A stretch of DNA of 6,714 nt from Gammaproteobacteria bacterium (GTDB lineage: Bacteria > Pseudomonadota > Gammaproteobacteria > Thiohalobacterales > Thiohalobacteraceae), in the NCBI GenBank assembly GCA_016214925.1, contig JACRMO010000285.1:1-6714 (forward strand), read 5' to 3'. Below, one piece after another: positions 1-5,355 of this stretch (within the stretch, counting starts at the first letter, position 1; each line of letters opens with the position of its first letter). The notes beneath the pieces are model-generated. The model was not told where the DNA came from, did not search any database, and saw nothing but the letters and a program-made list of their open reading frames with translations. Both the position numbers and the translations under genes were made by a program.

Positions 1-565
1 GCGCTTCATGTCGAGTTACTGGTATCTGGTTCTGGCCGGCGTCGGTGGGATTATCTACACCATCATGCAACTGAAACAGCGTTCGCGAAAATTCAACGAA
101 GGCTTGGACCGCGCGGCACTCAAAACGCCGATAATCGGCGAGATCATTCGGAAGGCTGCCATTGCCCGCTATGCGCGTACCCTGGCCACCATGTTCGCCG
201 CCGGTGTGCCGCTGGTGGAAGCACTGGACTCGGTATCAGGCGCTACAGGCAATATCGTCTACGCCAACGCCGTGCTGCGCATGCGCGATCAGGTCTCCAC
301 CGGCCAGCAGTTGCAATTATCCATGGCCCAGACCGGCCTGTTCCCCAACATGGTCGTGCAGATGGTGGCCATCGGCGAGGAATCCGGCTCGCTGGACAAG
401 ATGCTCGGCAAGGTGGCGGACTTCTTCGAGGCGGAGGTCGACGACGCCGTCGACAACCTAAGCAGCCTGCTGGAACCCCTGATCATGGCGGTGCTCGGCG
501 TGCTGGTCGGCGGCCTGGTCGTCGCCATGTATCTGCCGATCTTTAAGATGGGGTCGGCTATCTAA
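1..565 (+). CDS. pilC: Type IV pilus inner-membrane platform protein PilC (3' part only)
   Basis: This is the C-terminal portion, about 187 residues, of a GspF/PilC-family protein that is normally about 400 residues. The reading frame is open to the left edge, so the ATG at position 8 is probably an internal methionine. PilC is the polytopic inner-membrane platform on which the PilB and PilT ATPases act during pilus extension and retraction. The fragment starts with a hydrophobic segment (WYLVLAGVGGIIYTIM). It then has the second GspF cytoplasmic domain, with the family-typical stretches RYARTLATMFAAGVPLVEAL, MVAIGEESGSLDKML and LSSLLEPLIM, and ends with a last membrane helix and the tail YLPIFKMGSAI. 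pilD follows after 74 bases, as in many pilBCD clusters. The identification is firm; only the 5' end is missing. Confidence 0.96.
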   Translation, partial: RFMSSYWYLVLAGVGGIIYTIMQLKQRSRKFNEGLDRAALKTPIIGEIIRKAAIARYARTLATMFAAGVPLVEALDSVSGATGNIVYANAVLRMRDQVSTGQQLQLSMAQTGLFPNMVVQMVAIGEESGSLDKMLGKVADFFEAEVDDAVDNLSSLLEPLIMAVLGVLVGGLVVAMYLPIFKMGSAI

Positions 566-591
566 GCCTACGCACGGACAATCGAGGAACC

Positions 592-626
592 CACGCCCCC
601 GCCCCCCTTTAATTTAGGGGGGCGTG
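592..626. repeat. C-run/G-run stem-loop between pilC and pilD
   Basis: A run CCCCCCT (602-608) faces AGGGGGG (616-622) across a 7-base AT-rich loop. Flanking bases CACG (592-595) and CGTG (623-626) can pair outside it if 596-601 bulge. CACGCCCCC (592-600) can instead pair with GGGGGCGTG (618-626). No T-tract follows, so it is not a classical intrinsic terminator. It lies inside the likely pilC-pilD transcript, where it could attenuate transcription or protect the upstream mRNA; that role is inferred. Confidence 0.6.
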
Positions 627-639
627 TCGTTAGGACACC

Positions 640-1533
640 ATGGAACTGTTCACCCTGCTCGCCCAACATCCCACACTGCTGATCGCCACGGTCTTCCTGT
701 TTGGCCTGATGCTCGGCAGTTTTCTGAATGTGGTCGCCTACCGCCTGCCGGTGATGATGGAACGTGATTGGAAGCAGCAGTGCGTGGAGTATCTGCATCC
801 GGATCAGTCCGCCGATCAACACCCGCAAACCACCGAGCGTTTCAGTCTGATCGTGCCGCGCTCGCGCTGCCCGGCCTGCGGACATACGATCACCGCATTG
901 GAGAACATCCCGGTGCTGAGCTATCTGTTCCTGCGCGGGAAATGCTCGGCTTGCAGCACGCACATCTCGCTGCGTTATCCGATAGTGGAATTCGTCACCG
1001 CGCTGTTGTCGGCGGTTGTCGCTTGGAAACTCGGTTGGGGTTGGCCGCTGGCGGCGGGTTTGGTATTCACCTGGGCCTTGATCGCGCTGACGCTGATCGA
1101 CTTCGATCATAAGCTGCTGCCGGATTCCATCACGCTACCGTTGCTGTGGCTGGGACTGCTGCTCAGTCTGAGTACGGTGTTCGTCGATATGCGTGCGAGC
1201 ATTATCGGCGCGGCGGCGGGCTATCTGTCGCTGTGGTCGGTGTATCAGGTGTTCCGCCTCGTCACCGGCAAGGAAGGCATGGGCTTCGGCGATTTCAAAC
1301 TGCTGGCGGCCATCGGCGCTTGGCTGGGCTGGCAGGCGTTGCCGGTGACGATTCTGCTGTCGTCCTTGGTCGGCGCCATCGTCGGCATCGGTCTGATTGT
1401 CATCCGCGGCCGCGACCGCGACCGCAACATCCCCATCCCCTTCGGCCCCTACATCGCCGCCGCCGGCTGGCTGGCGATGCTCTGGGGTAAAGACATCACC
1501 GACGCCTATCTGCGCTACGTGGGCTTGGCGTGA
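640..1533 (+). CDS. pilD: Prepilin leader peptidase / N-methyltransferase PilD
   Basis: Bifunctional aspartyl protease of the inner membrane. It removes the leader peptide of type IV prepilins and type II secretion pseudopilins and methylates the new N-terminal residue. At 297 residues it has normal length. The N-terminal domain shows GSFLNVVAYRLP (26-37) and two CxxC pairs (C77/C80 and C102/C105) that bind zinc in many family members. The catalytic aspartates of the GxGD protease family are visible as D154 in LIDFDHKLLPD and D218 in GMGFGDFKLLA. Several hydrophobic helices follow, and the protein ends with the family-typical IPFGPYIAAAGW. The ATG at 640 has AGGA four bases upstream. It follows pilC and probably shares its transcript, although a stem-loop lies between them. 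Confidence 0.97.
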   Translation: MELFTLLAQHPTLLIATVFLFGLMLGSFLNVVAYRLPVMMERDWKQQCVEYLHPDQSADQHPQTTERFSLIVPRSRCPACGHTITALENIPVLSYLFLRGKCSACSTHISLRYPIVEFVTALLSAVVAWKLGWGWPLAAGLVFTWALIALTLIDFDHKLLPDSITLPLLWLGLLLSLSTVFVDMRASIIGAAAGYLSLWSVYQVFRLVTGKEGMGFGDFKLLAAIGAWLGWQALPVTILLSSLVGAIVGIGLIVIRGRDRDRNIPIPFGPYIAAAGWLAMLWGKDITDAYLRYVGLA

Positions 1534-1547
1534 ACCAAACACAGACC

Positions 1548-1629
1548 CACACCAAAGTTCGCTAAGCGCGCAAAGATTTTTCTGGCAATGACAAGAATCT
1601 TCTTGGCGATCTTTGCGGCCTTTGGTGTG
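1548..1629. repeat. Dispersed palindromic repeat, CACACCAAAG family, copy 1
   Basis: An 82 bp imperfect palindrome fills most of the pilD-coaE gap. The outer arms are CACACCAAAG (1548-1557) and CTTTGGTGTG (1620-1629). Inner arms are CGCAAAGAT (1569-1577) and ATCTTTGCG (1609-1617), and the centre has a further small palindrome CAAGAATCTTCTTG (1592-1605). It closely resembles the copy at 5242-5319 in sequence and orientation, including the unequal halves GCGCGCAAAG on the left and CTTTGCGGCCTTTGG on the right. No coding capacity is evident. Confidence 0.88.
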
Positions 1630-1650
1630 ACTAAAATATCCACGATCCTG

Positions 1651-1665
1651 GCGTGCTTTGGTGTG
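1651..1665. repeat. Half copy of the CACACCAAAG-family repeat
   Basis: The 15 bases GCGTGCTTTGGTGTG are the exact reverse complement of the left end of the copy at 5244-5258. No partner arm lies between this half-site and coaE, which starts 23 bases downstream. It looks like the residue of a second, truncated element next to copy 1. Confidence 0.65.
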
Positions 1666-1688
1666 CATGATCTTTTACAGTACGCATC

Positions 1689-2288
1689 ATGCTGCGCATC
1701 GGTCTGACAGGCGGTATCGGTTCCGGGAAATCCACGGTCGCGGCCTTGTTCGCGGCGCGTGGCGTGCCGGTGATCGACGCCGATGTGATCGCGCGGGAAC
1801 TGGTCGCGCCGGGACAACCGGCGCTCGCGGATATCGTTGCCACGTTCGGCACAGACATCCTCGATGCTAACGGCCAGCTTGACCGGGCGCGCCTGCGCGC
1901 CCGCGTGTTCAACGACGACGCCCAACGTCAACGCCTGGAAGCCATCCTGCATCCACGCATCCAGGCCGTCATGGCCGAACGCGCCGCCGCGCAGACGACG
2001 CCGTATGTCCTGCTGGTGATACCTTTGCTGTTCGAGGCCGGGCAACGCGATTTGGTGGATCGCGTGCTGGTGGTCGATGTGCCGGTTGCGCAGCAAGGTG
2101 AACGGGTCGCCGCGCGCGACCATTTACCCGTTGAACAGATCGAGGCGATCTTCGCGGCGCAATTGAATCGGGAACAGCGCGTTGCCGGCGCCGACGATAT
2201 CATCGACAACAGCGGCGATGTGGCCGCCCTGGAACGGCAGGTGGATGCGTTGCATCACCGCTATCTCAGCTTGGCCAACAGCATGTAG
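1689..2288 (+). CDS. coaE: Dephospho-CoA kinase
   Basis: Cytosolic enzyme that phosphorylates the 3'-hydroxyl of dephospho-CoA with ATP, the final step of coenzyme A synthesis. The 199-residue product opens with the P-loop GGIGSGKS (8-15) and then VIDADVIARELV, the substrate-binding region of the family. Other family stretches are ILHPRIQ, YVLLVIPLLFE, RVLVVDVP and ADDIIDNSGD. The ATG at 1689 gives the expected N-terminus MLRIGLTGGIGSGKS, although no clear Shine-Dalgarno sequence precedes it. It follows pilD after 155 bases occupied by repeats. The C-terminus is odd: from memory the E. coli protein is about 206 residues and runs several residues beyond the equivalent YLSLAN. Here the stop TAG falls within the first bases of a GTAGGTTGGGGTGA repeat, so the insertion probably supplied the stop. 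Confidence 0.97.
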   Translation: MLRIGLTGGIGSGKSTVAALFAARGVPVIDADVIARELVAPGQPALADIVATFGTDILDANGQLDRARLRARVFNDDAQRQRLEAILHPRIQAVMAERAAAQTTPYVLLVIPLLFEAGQRDLVDRVLVVDVPVAQQGERVAARDHLPVEQIEAIFAAQLNREQRVAGADDIIDNSGDVAALERQVDALHHRYLSLANSM

Positions 2289-2300
2289 GTTGGGGTGAGC
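2271..2300 (+). repeat. 30 bp direct repeat, first copy (end of coaE plus repeat start)
   Basis: Bases 2271-2300 recur without a mismatch at 2364-2393. The unit begins TTGGCCAACAGCAT, which here encodes the last five coaE residues LANSM, and continues into GTAGGTTGGGGTGAGC. The period between copies is 93 bp. Confidence 0.9.
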
Positions 2301-2360
2301 ATGCGAACCCCAACAGGCGCGGTCGGACGTTGGGCTTCACTGCCGTTCACCCCAACCTAC
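2285..2360. repeat. Palindromic GTAGGTTGGGGTGA repeat, copy A
   Basis: A 76 bp element with perfect 14-base outer arms: GTAGGTTGGGGTGA (2285-2298) and TCACCCCAACCTAC (2347-2360). An inner pair, GAACCCCAAC (2305-2314) and GTTGGGCTTC (2329-2338), has one mismatch. It begins inside the last coaE codons and contains the coaE stop codon. As RNA it would form a long interrupted hairpin directly after coaE and could act as a 3' end or stability element. Similar GTAGGTTGGG palindromes occur dispersed in many bacterial genomes. Confidence 0.88.
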
Positions 2361-2363
2361 GCA

Positions 2364-2393
2364 TTGGCCAACAGCATGTAGGTTGGGGTGAGC
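2364..2393 (+). repeat. 30 bp direct repeat, second copy (duplicated coaE tail)
   Basis: This is an exact copy of 2271-2300 placed 93 bp downstream in noncoding DNA. It carries the last coaE codons and stop as a non-functional fragment and leads into the second palindrome. It points to tandem duplication of the coaE tail together with the element, or to a target duplication made on insertion. Confidence 0.88.
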
Positions 2394-2466
2394 GCAGAGA
2401 ATCCCAACAAGGCGCAAGGAGTGCAGCGTCGTTGGGGTTCGGCAAAACCGCCTCACCCCAACCTAC
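2378..2466. repeat. Palindromic GTAGGTTGGGGTGA repeat, copy B
   Basis: An 89 bp element with the same perfect 14-base arms as copy A: 2378-2391 and 2453-2466. The inner pair is GAATCCCAAC (2399-2408) and GTTGGGGTTC (2431-2440), with one mismatch. The interior differs from copy A in length and sequence, so the two copies have diverged or were separate arrivals. The remaining bases up to zapD (2467-2569) show no convincing structure, gene or promoter. Confidence 0.87.
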
Positions 2467-2569
2467 AGGGTCATTCCTGCGCAGCACCACTCTACGCAGC
2501 AGATTTGCCAGCATCGCCGGGCTCGTGGAACAATAGGCGCCCTAACTCTGCGGATGCTCGCCCCTGGCC

Positions 2570-3346
2570 TTGCCCGTGTCACAAAAAGTCATATACGAAC
2601 AACCACTTAACGAACGAATCCGCGCCTTCCTCCGGCTCGAGTTTCTGTTCCAGCAAGTCCAGCACCATCTGGGCGGCACCAGCGCGTGGGACAGTCGCGC
2701 CTCTTTGGCGAGTCTGTTGGACATCATGAGCATCTTCGGCCGCAGCGATCTGAAGTCCGAAGTCATGAAGGAACTGGAACGGCGCAGCGCCAATCTCTCC
2801 CGGTTGGAGAAGAACCCGGACGTCGACCGCAGCCAGCTCGTCGGACTGCTCGACGAAATGGACTTGCTCATCGACCAACTGCATGCGCACAACGGCCCGG
2901 TCGGCGCGCACCTCAAAAGCAATGAATTCCTCAGCGCCATCCAGCAACGTAGCGCCATCCCCGGCGGTCTCTGCGATTTCGATTTGCCCGCGTTTCACTT
3001 CTGGCTGGAACGTCCGCCCGAGGAACGTCTGCGCGATCTCACGCTCTGGCTGGACAGCTTCGAGGTGATCGGGCGCGGCATCAAACTGATTCTGCGGCTG
3101 ACCCGCGGCAGCACCCTGTTCCGCGAATTCACCGCCGAGACCGGCTTCTTACAGCGCGCATTGGACCCGAACGTGCCCTGTCAGATGGTGCGCGTCGCCC
3201 TGCCGGTGGGCAGTCCGTATTACGCCGAGATCAGCGGCGGCCGGCACCGTTTCACCGTGCGCCTCATGCACCAACCCACCACCAGCGAACGCGCGGTGCA
3301 GGCCACGGTCGACGTCAAGTTCGAATTGGCCTGCTGCATCATCTAG
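2570..3346 (+). CDS. zapD: Cell division protein ZapD (FtsZ-associated, YacF family)
   Basis: Cytosolic FtsZ-binding protein that crosslinks and bundles FtsZ filaments at the division ring. The product is 258 residues; the E. coli protein is about 247. Family landmarks are EQPLNERIRAFLRLEFLFQQ near the N-terminus (10-29), HLKSNEFLSAIQQRSAIPGG and CDFDLPAFHFWL in the middle (114-146), and the C-terminal FELACC. The start is uncertain. An in-frame stop at 2543-2545 limits the 5' end, and the first candidates are TTG at 2570 and GTG at 2576. Neither has a good Shine-Dalgarno sequence; the GTG start (MSQKVIYEQPLNE) fits the family alignment equally well. It lies between coaE and yacG, the same order as in E. 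coli. Confidence 0.95.
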   Translation: MPVSQKVIYEQPLNERIRAFLRLEFLFQQVQHHLGGTSAWDSRASLASLLDIMSIFGRSDLKSEVMKELERRSANLSRLEKNPDVDRSQLVGLLDEMDLLIDQLHAHNGPVGAHLKSNEFLSAIQQRSAIPGGLCDFDLPAFHFWLERPPEERLRDLTLWLDSFEVIGRGIKLILRLTRGSTLFREFTAETGFLQRALDPNVPCQMVRVALPVGSPYYAEISGGRHRFTVRLMHQPTTSERAVQATVDVKFELACCII

Positions 3347-3357
3347 TGACGTGTGTG

Positions 3358-3467
3358 GTAGGAGCGGCCTCCGGCCGCGAACGTATTCCGTGGAAGCCGG
3401 GTTGTTCGCGGGCAGTGCCCCAGGGCAGTCTCTCGGCGCAAGCGCCTCACCTTCAGCCCGCTCCTAC
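3358..3467. repeat. Palindromic GTAGGAGCGG repeat between zapD and yacG
   Basis: Outer arms GTAGGAGCGG (3358-3367) and CCGCTCCTAC (3458-3467) bound a 110 bp element that nearly fills the gap. Inside are two compact hairpins: GCGGCC-TCC-GGCCGC (3364-3378) and GGCGCAAGCGCC (3435-3446). The sequence resembles the GTAGGAGCGGC...GCCGCTCCTAC extragenic palindromes recalled from pseudomonads and relatives. It starts 11 bases after the zapD stop and ends 22 bases before yacG. It probably shapes the 3' end of zapD mRNA; this is inferred. Confidence 0.82.
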
Positions 3468-3489
3468 ACGATTCCACGAGTAACTATCA

Positions 3490-3687
3490 ATGCCCGCATC
3501 AAAACCGCTCCAAGTCGCCTGCCCAAGCTGCGGTAAGAAAATCCCTTGGTCGACGGAGAATCGCTGGCGACCGTTCTGTTCGGAACGCTGCCGAATGATC
3601 GATCTGGGCGAATGGTTGAGCGAGAATATGCGTATCGCCGGCGACGCGGCAGCGCCGGAGGATGATGAAGAACCGCCGGAGCGGTAA
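3490..3687 (+). CDS. yacG: DNA gyrase inhibitor YacG (small zinc-binding protein)
   Basis: This 65-residue protein has the complete YacG zinc site, CPSC (C11, C14) and CSERC (C30, C34). The family-typical segment RMIDLGEWLSE follows, then an acidic tail EDDEEPPER. In E. coli YacG binds GyrB and blocks DNA binding by gyrase; the same role here is assigned by family. The ATG at 3490 gives MPASKPLQVACPSCGKKIPW, and only a weak GAG lies about nine bases upstream. It is the last gene of the plus-strand run, directly after zapD and a palindromic repeat, as in the coaE-zapD-yacG order of E. coli. Confidence 0.96.
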   Translation: MPASKPLQVACPSCGKKIPWSTENRWRPFCSERCRMIDLGEWLSENMRIAGDAAAPEDDEEPPER

Positions 3688-3688
3688 T

Positions 3689-3783
3689 GATCTGATTCAC
3701 ACCAAAGAACGCAAAGTACACAAAGAGGATTCCTGCAATAAAAACCTTTCGCGGACTTTGCGTTCTTTGGTGTGAATCAGATC
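3689..3783. repeat. Perfect 29 bp inverted repeat, CACACCAAAG family copy 2, between convergent genes
   Basis: Arms 3689-3717 (starting GATCTGATTCACACC) and 3755-3783 (ending GGTGTGAATCAGATC) are exact reverse complements over 29 bases, around a 37-base centre. The inner part matches the TTCACACCAAAG family at 1548-1629 and 5242-5319. It starts two bases after the yacG stop and ends eight bases before the stop of the opposing gene. A transcript from either side would fold into a very strong hairpin. There is no T-tract, but the placement suits a two-way transcription barrier; that function is inferred. Confidence 0.93.
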
Positions 3784-3791
3784 TTCACCGC

Positions 3792-4280
3792 CTACGGCCG
3801 CACGACAGTAAACGGCAGTTCCGCCTGCCAGCGACGACCGCCCGCGGAAATGTCCACCTGCGCGATCCAATCGCTACGTCCGGCAGTGCACACCGGTAGC
3901 ATCGCACGGCCGCGCCAGACACCGCCCGCATCGGCTATCAGACGATAGCGGTTGATGCCCATGTCCATCGCGCGCATTTGAAACTGCACCTCGACCCGCG
4001 CATCCGCCCCTCTATCCATAACTAGCCTGCCGCGCAAACTGCGCAAGGCGATCTCGAAGCTTTGCATCGGCTGCACCGGCGGGCCCAGGCGCAACTCGAA
4101 TTCCAGATCGTCGCCACGTGCGCGACAGGTGCGTTGCGCGCTGTCGCAATCGGCCTCGACCTGGAGTGCCACAGCATTTTGCGCGGGCCGATCCAGACTG
4201 GAACGCAGCATCCATACACCGATCAATCCAGCAGCGGCCAACACAGCCGCAACCCCTTTCATCCAGGCCCGATTCAGCAT
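3792..4280 (-). CDS. Membrane-anchored periplasmic protein of unknown function
   Basis: I do not recognise this 162-residue protein with certainty. It starts MLNRAWMKG, followed by one hydrophobic segment (about residues 10-25, AAVLAAAGLIGVWML) that should act as a signal anchor. The rest is predicted periplasmic: a CDSAQRTC pair (C45, C52), a region rich in beta-type residues, methionines in FQMRAMDMGINRYRL (100-114), then WRGRAMLPVC and a terminal LPFTVV. This pattern faintly recalls FixH/YtkA-like beta-sandwich domains, but that is a guess. The start is well supported: GGAGG (4289-4285) lies four bases upstream of the ATG. The gene overlaps the end of the Nudix-ThiE gene by 7 bases, so the two are probably translationally coupled. 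An ATG in the same frame at 4424 would put the start deep inside the upstream gene and is unlikely. Confidence 0.82.
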   Translation of the reverse strand: MLNRAWMKGVAAVLAAAGLIGVWMLRSSLDRPAQNAVALQVEADCDSAQRTCRARGDDLEFELRLGPPVQPMQSFEIALRSLRGRLVMDRGADARVEVQFQMRAMDMGINRYRLIADAGGVWRGRAMLPVCTAGRSDWIAQVDISAGGRRWQAELPFTVVRP

Positions 4281-5230
4281 AGCGCCTCCGTCCACAACCC
4301 GCGGATCGCAGCGATGCCCTGCGCACCCGCACGCCAAGCCGCATCGAGATCGGTGTCGGTCATGCCACCCAGCGCATACACCGGCAATGCAGCGACTTCG
4401 CACAGGGCATGCAACCCGGACCACTCCAGATGTGCCGCGCCGGGATGACTGGCAGTCGGCTGCACCGGCCCGAGCACGACGAAATCGCAGCCGATGCGCA
4501 TGGCCTGCTGCAACTCGGCGGCGTTATGGCAGGACGCCGCGACCCAGGAATCGGTCGGCAAGGGGCGTTGCGACAAACTCATCAGTCGTTGCGTGTTCAA
4601 ATGCACACCGGCGGCACCCACCTCGGCGACGCGTTCGGGATCGGCATTCAGCAGCACCTGGGCAGCGTAGGTCTGTGCGCGCGCACATACAGCGCGTGCG
4701 AGTTCGATATACGCGCGTTCATTCAGCGTCTTGGCACGCAGCTGCACCAGGCGGATGCCCGCGATGAAGGCTTTATCCAAGTGTTCCAGAAAATCCGCGT
4801 CCTGTTCCAGCTTGGGCTCGGGCGTGATCAGATAACGATCCGGCAGACGCGCGGCGGTGACGATGGGATGATTGGCGGCGGGGAAGGCGAATTCCCGCAG
4901 ACGTTCCGGCGCCACCCACTGCACCGGTTGGCCTTCGCGTCCATGCGGCGCGCCGGTGAAGTCCGTAACACGCCAGACATCGAGCAGCACCGCTTTATCG
5001 GGATAGCGATACGGGATGCGGATCAGCGGGCGCGCCGCGATCACATCCACGCCGAGTTCTTCGTGCAACTCGCGCTTCAGCGCGGCATACGCGTCTTCGC
5101 CCGATTCGAGCTTGCCGCCGGGGAATTCCCATAGACCGCCCTGGTGCGCCTGCGCATGGCGCAAACTGATGAGCACTTCGCCGTGCGCGTTGGCGATGAC
5201 GGCGGCGGCGACATGGATGGTTAGGTTCAT
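4274..5230 (-). CDS. Nudix hydrolase (MutT-like) fused to a ThiE/TenI-like domain
   Basis: A 318-residue two-domain cytosolic protein. Residues 1-130 form a MutT-type Nudix domain. The complete Nudix box is visible (G39, E45, R53-E54, E57-E58, G60), preceded by LWEFPGGK. This predicts removal of 8-oxo-dGTP from the nucleotide pool. Residues 132-318 form a thiamine-phosphate-synthase-like barrel: YLITPEP, LVQLRAK (161-167), GVHL (208-211), SCHN (233-236), GPVQPTASHPGA (254-265) and YALGGM. Several ThiE active-site signatures are altered: the NDR/NDD triplet reads NAD (195-197), the GQ after GVHL reads NT, and PTxTK reads PTASH. The second domain is therefore unlikely to be a working thiamine phosphate synthase. 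The same fusion is widespread in gammaproteobacteria near secA and argJ. A palindromic repeat ends 11 bases upstream of the start codon. Confidence 0.94.
   Translation of the reverse strand: MNLTIHVAAAVIANAHGEVLISLRHAQAHQGGLWEFPGGKLESGEDAYAALKRELHEELGVDVIAARPLIRIPYRYPDKAVLLDVWRVTDFTGAPHGREGQPVQWVAPERLREFAFPAANHPIVTAARLPDRYLITPEPKLEQDADFLEHLDKAFIAGIRLVQLRAKTLNERAYIELARAVCARAQTYAAQVLLNADPERVAEVGAAGVHLNTQRLMSLSQRPLPTDSWVAASCHNAAELQQAMRIGCDFVVLGPVQPTASHPGAAHLEWSGLHALCEVAALPVYALGGMTDTDLDAAWRAGAQGIAAIRGLWTEALC
4285..4289 (-). promoter_or_regulatory. Shine-Dalgarno GGAGG deciding the start of the 162-residue protein
   Basis: On the minus strand GGAGG is followed by CGCT and then ATG (4280-4278). 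It lies inside the end of the Nudix-ThiE reading frame, which stops at 4274. It is the clearest ribosome binding site in the window and supports the short start over the longer in-frame one. Confidence 0.75.
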
Positions 5231-5241
5231 GACGGAGATTG

Positions 5242-5319
5242 TTCACACCAAAGCACGCGAAGCGCGCAAAGATTTTCAGTGTAAATGCACTTTGGGAACT
5301 TTGCGGCCTTTGGTGTGAA
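5242..5319. repeat. Dispersed palindromic repeat, CACACCAAAG family, copy 3
   Basis: A 78 bp imperfect palindrome between argJ and the Nudix-ThiE gene. The outer arms are TTCACACCAAAG (5242-5253) and CTTTGGTGTGAA (5308-5319), and the inner arms are CGCAAAG (5265-5271) and CTTTGCG (5299-5305). It shares the asymmetric halves of copy 1. Its edge is 11 bases from the start codon of the Nudix-ThiE gene, so in a read-through transcript from argJ a hairpin would sit directly before that start. An extra fragment GATTCACAC (5332-5340) matches the outer flank of copy 2. Confidence 0.88.
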
Positions 5320-5355
5320 AACATAACTGGTGATTCACACCCGAACAACAGCCTT

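Noticed and set aside
568..1110. A 180-codon open frame on the minus strand opposite pilD
   Set aside because: Low-complexity Gln/Arg-rich translation with no motif; pilD on the other strand has all its catalytic residues.
2271..2466. Possible CRISPR-like array from the repeated 30 bp unit
   Set aside because: Only two copies, a period of 93 bp, each copy leads into a palindrome, and the first copy is part of coaE; no cas genes are nearby.
2505..2535. Possible promoter upstream of zapD (TTGCCA and ACAATA)
   Set aside because: Spacing is 19 bases and the -10 match is poor; it is no better than chance.
3351..3536. A 61-codon plus-strand frame across the zapD-yacG gap
   Set aside because: It is made of the GTAGGAGCGG palindrome and the start of yacG in another frame; no protein signal.
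3792..4424. Longer 210-codon version of the small membrane protein
   Set aside because: The extra 48 residues are Arg/Cys/His-rich, overlap the Nudix-ThiE gene in another frame, and lack the strong GGAGG found before the ATG at 4280.
4129..4767. A 212-codon open frame on the plus strand opposite the Nudix-ThiE gene
   Set aside because: It is rich in Arg, His, Ala and Pro, as expected from reading a GC-rich gene in the wrong frame, and resembles no family; the minus-strand protein is clearly real.
4409..5134. A 241-codon plus-strand frame opposite the Nudix domain
   Set aside because: Composition is typical of an antisense shadow and it lies wholly within a confidently identified gene.
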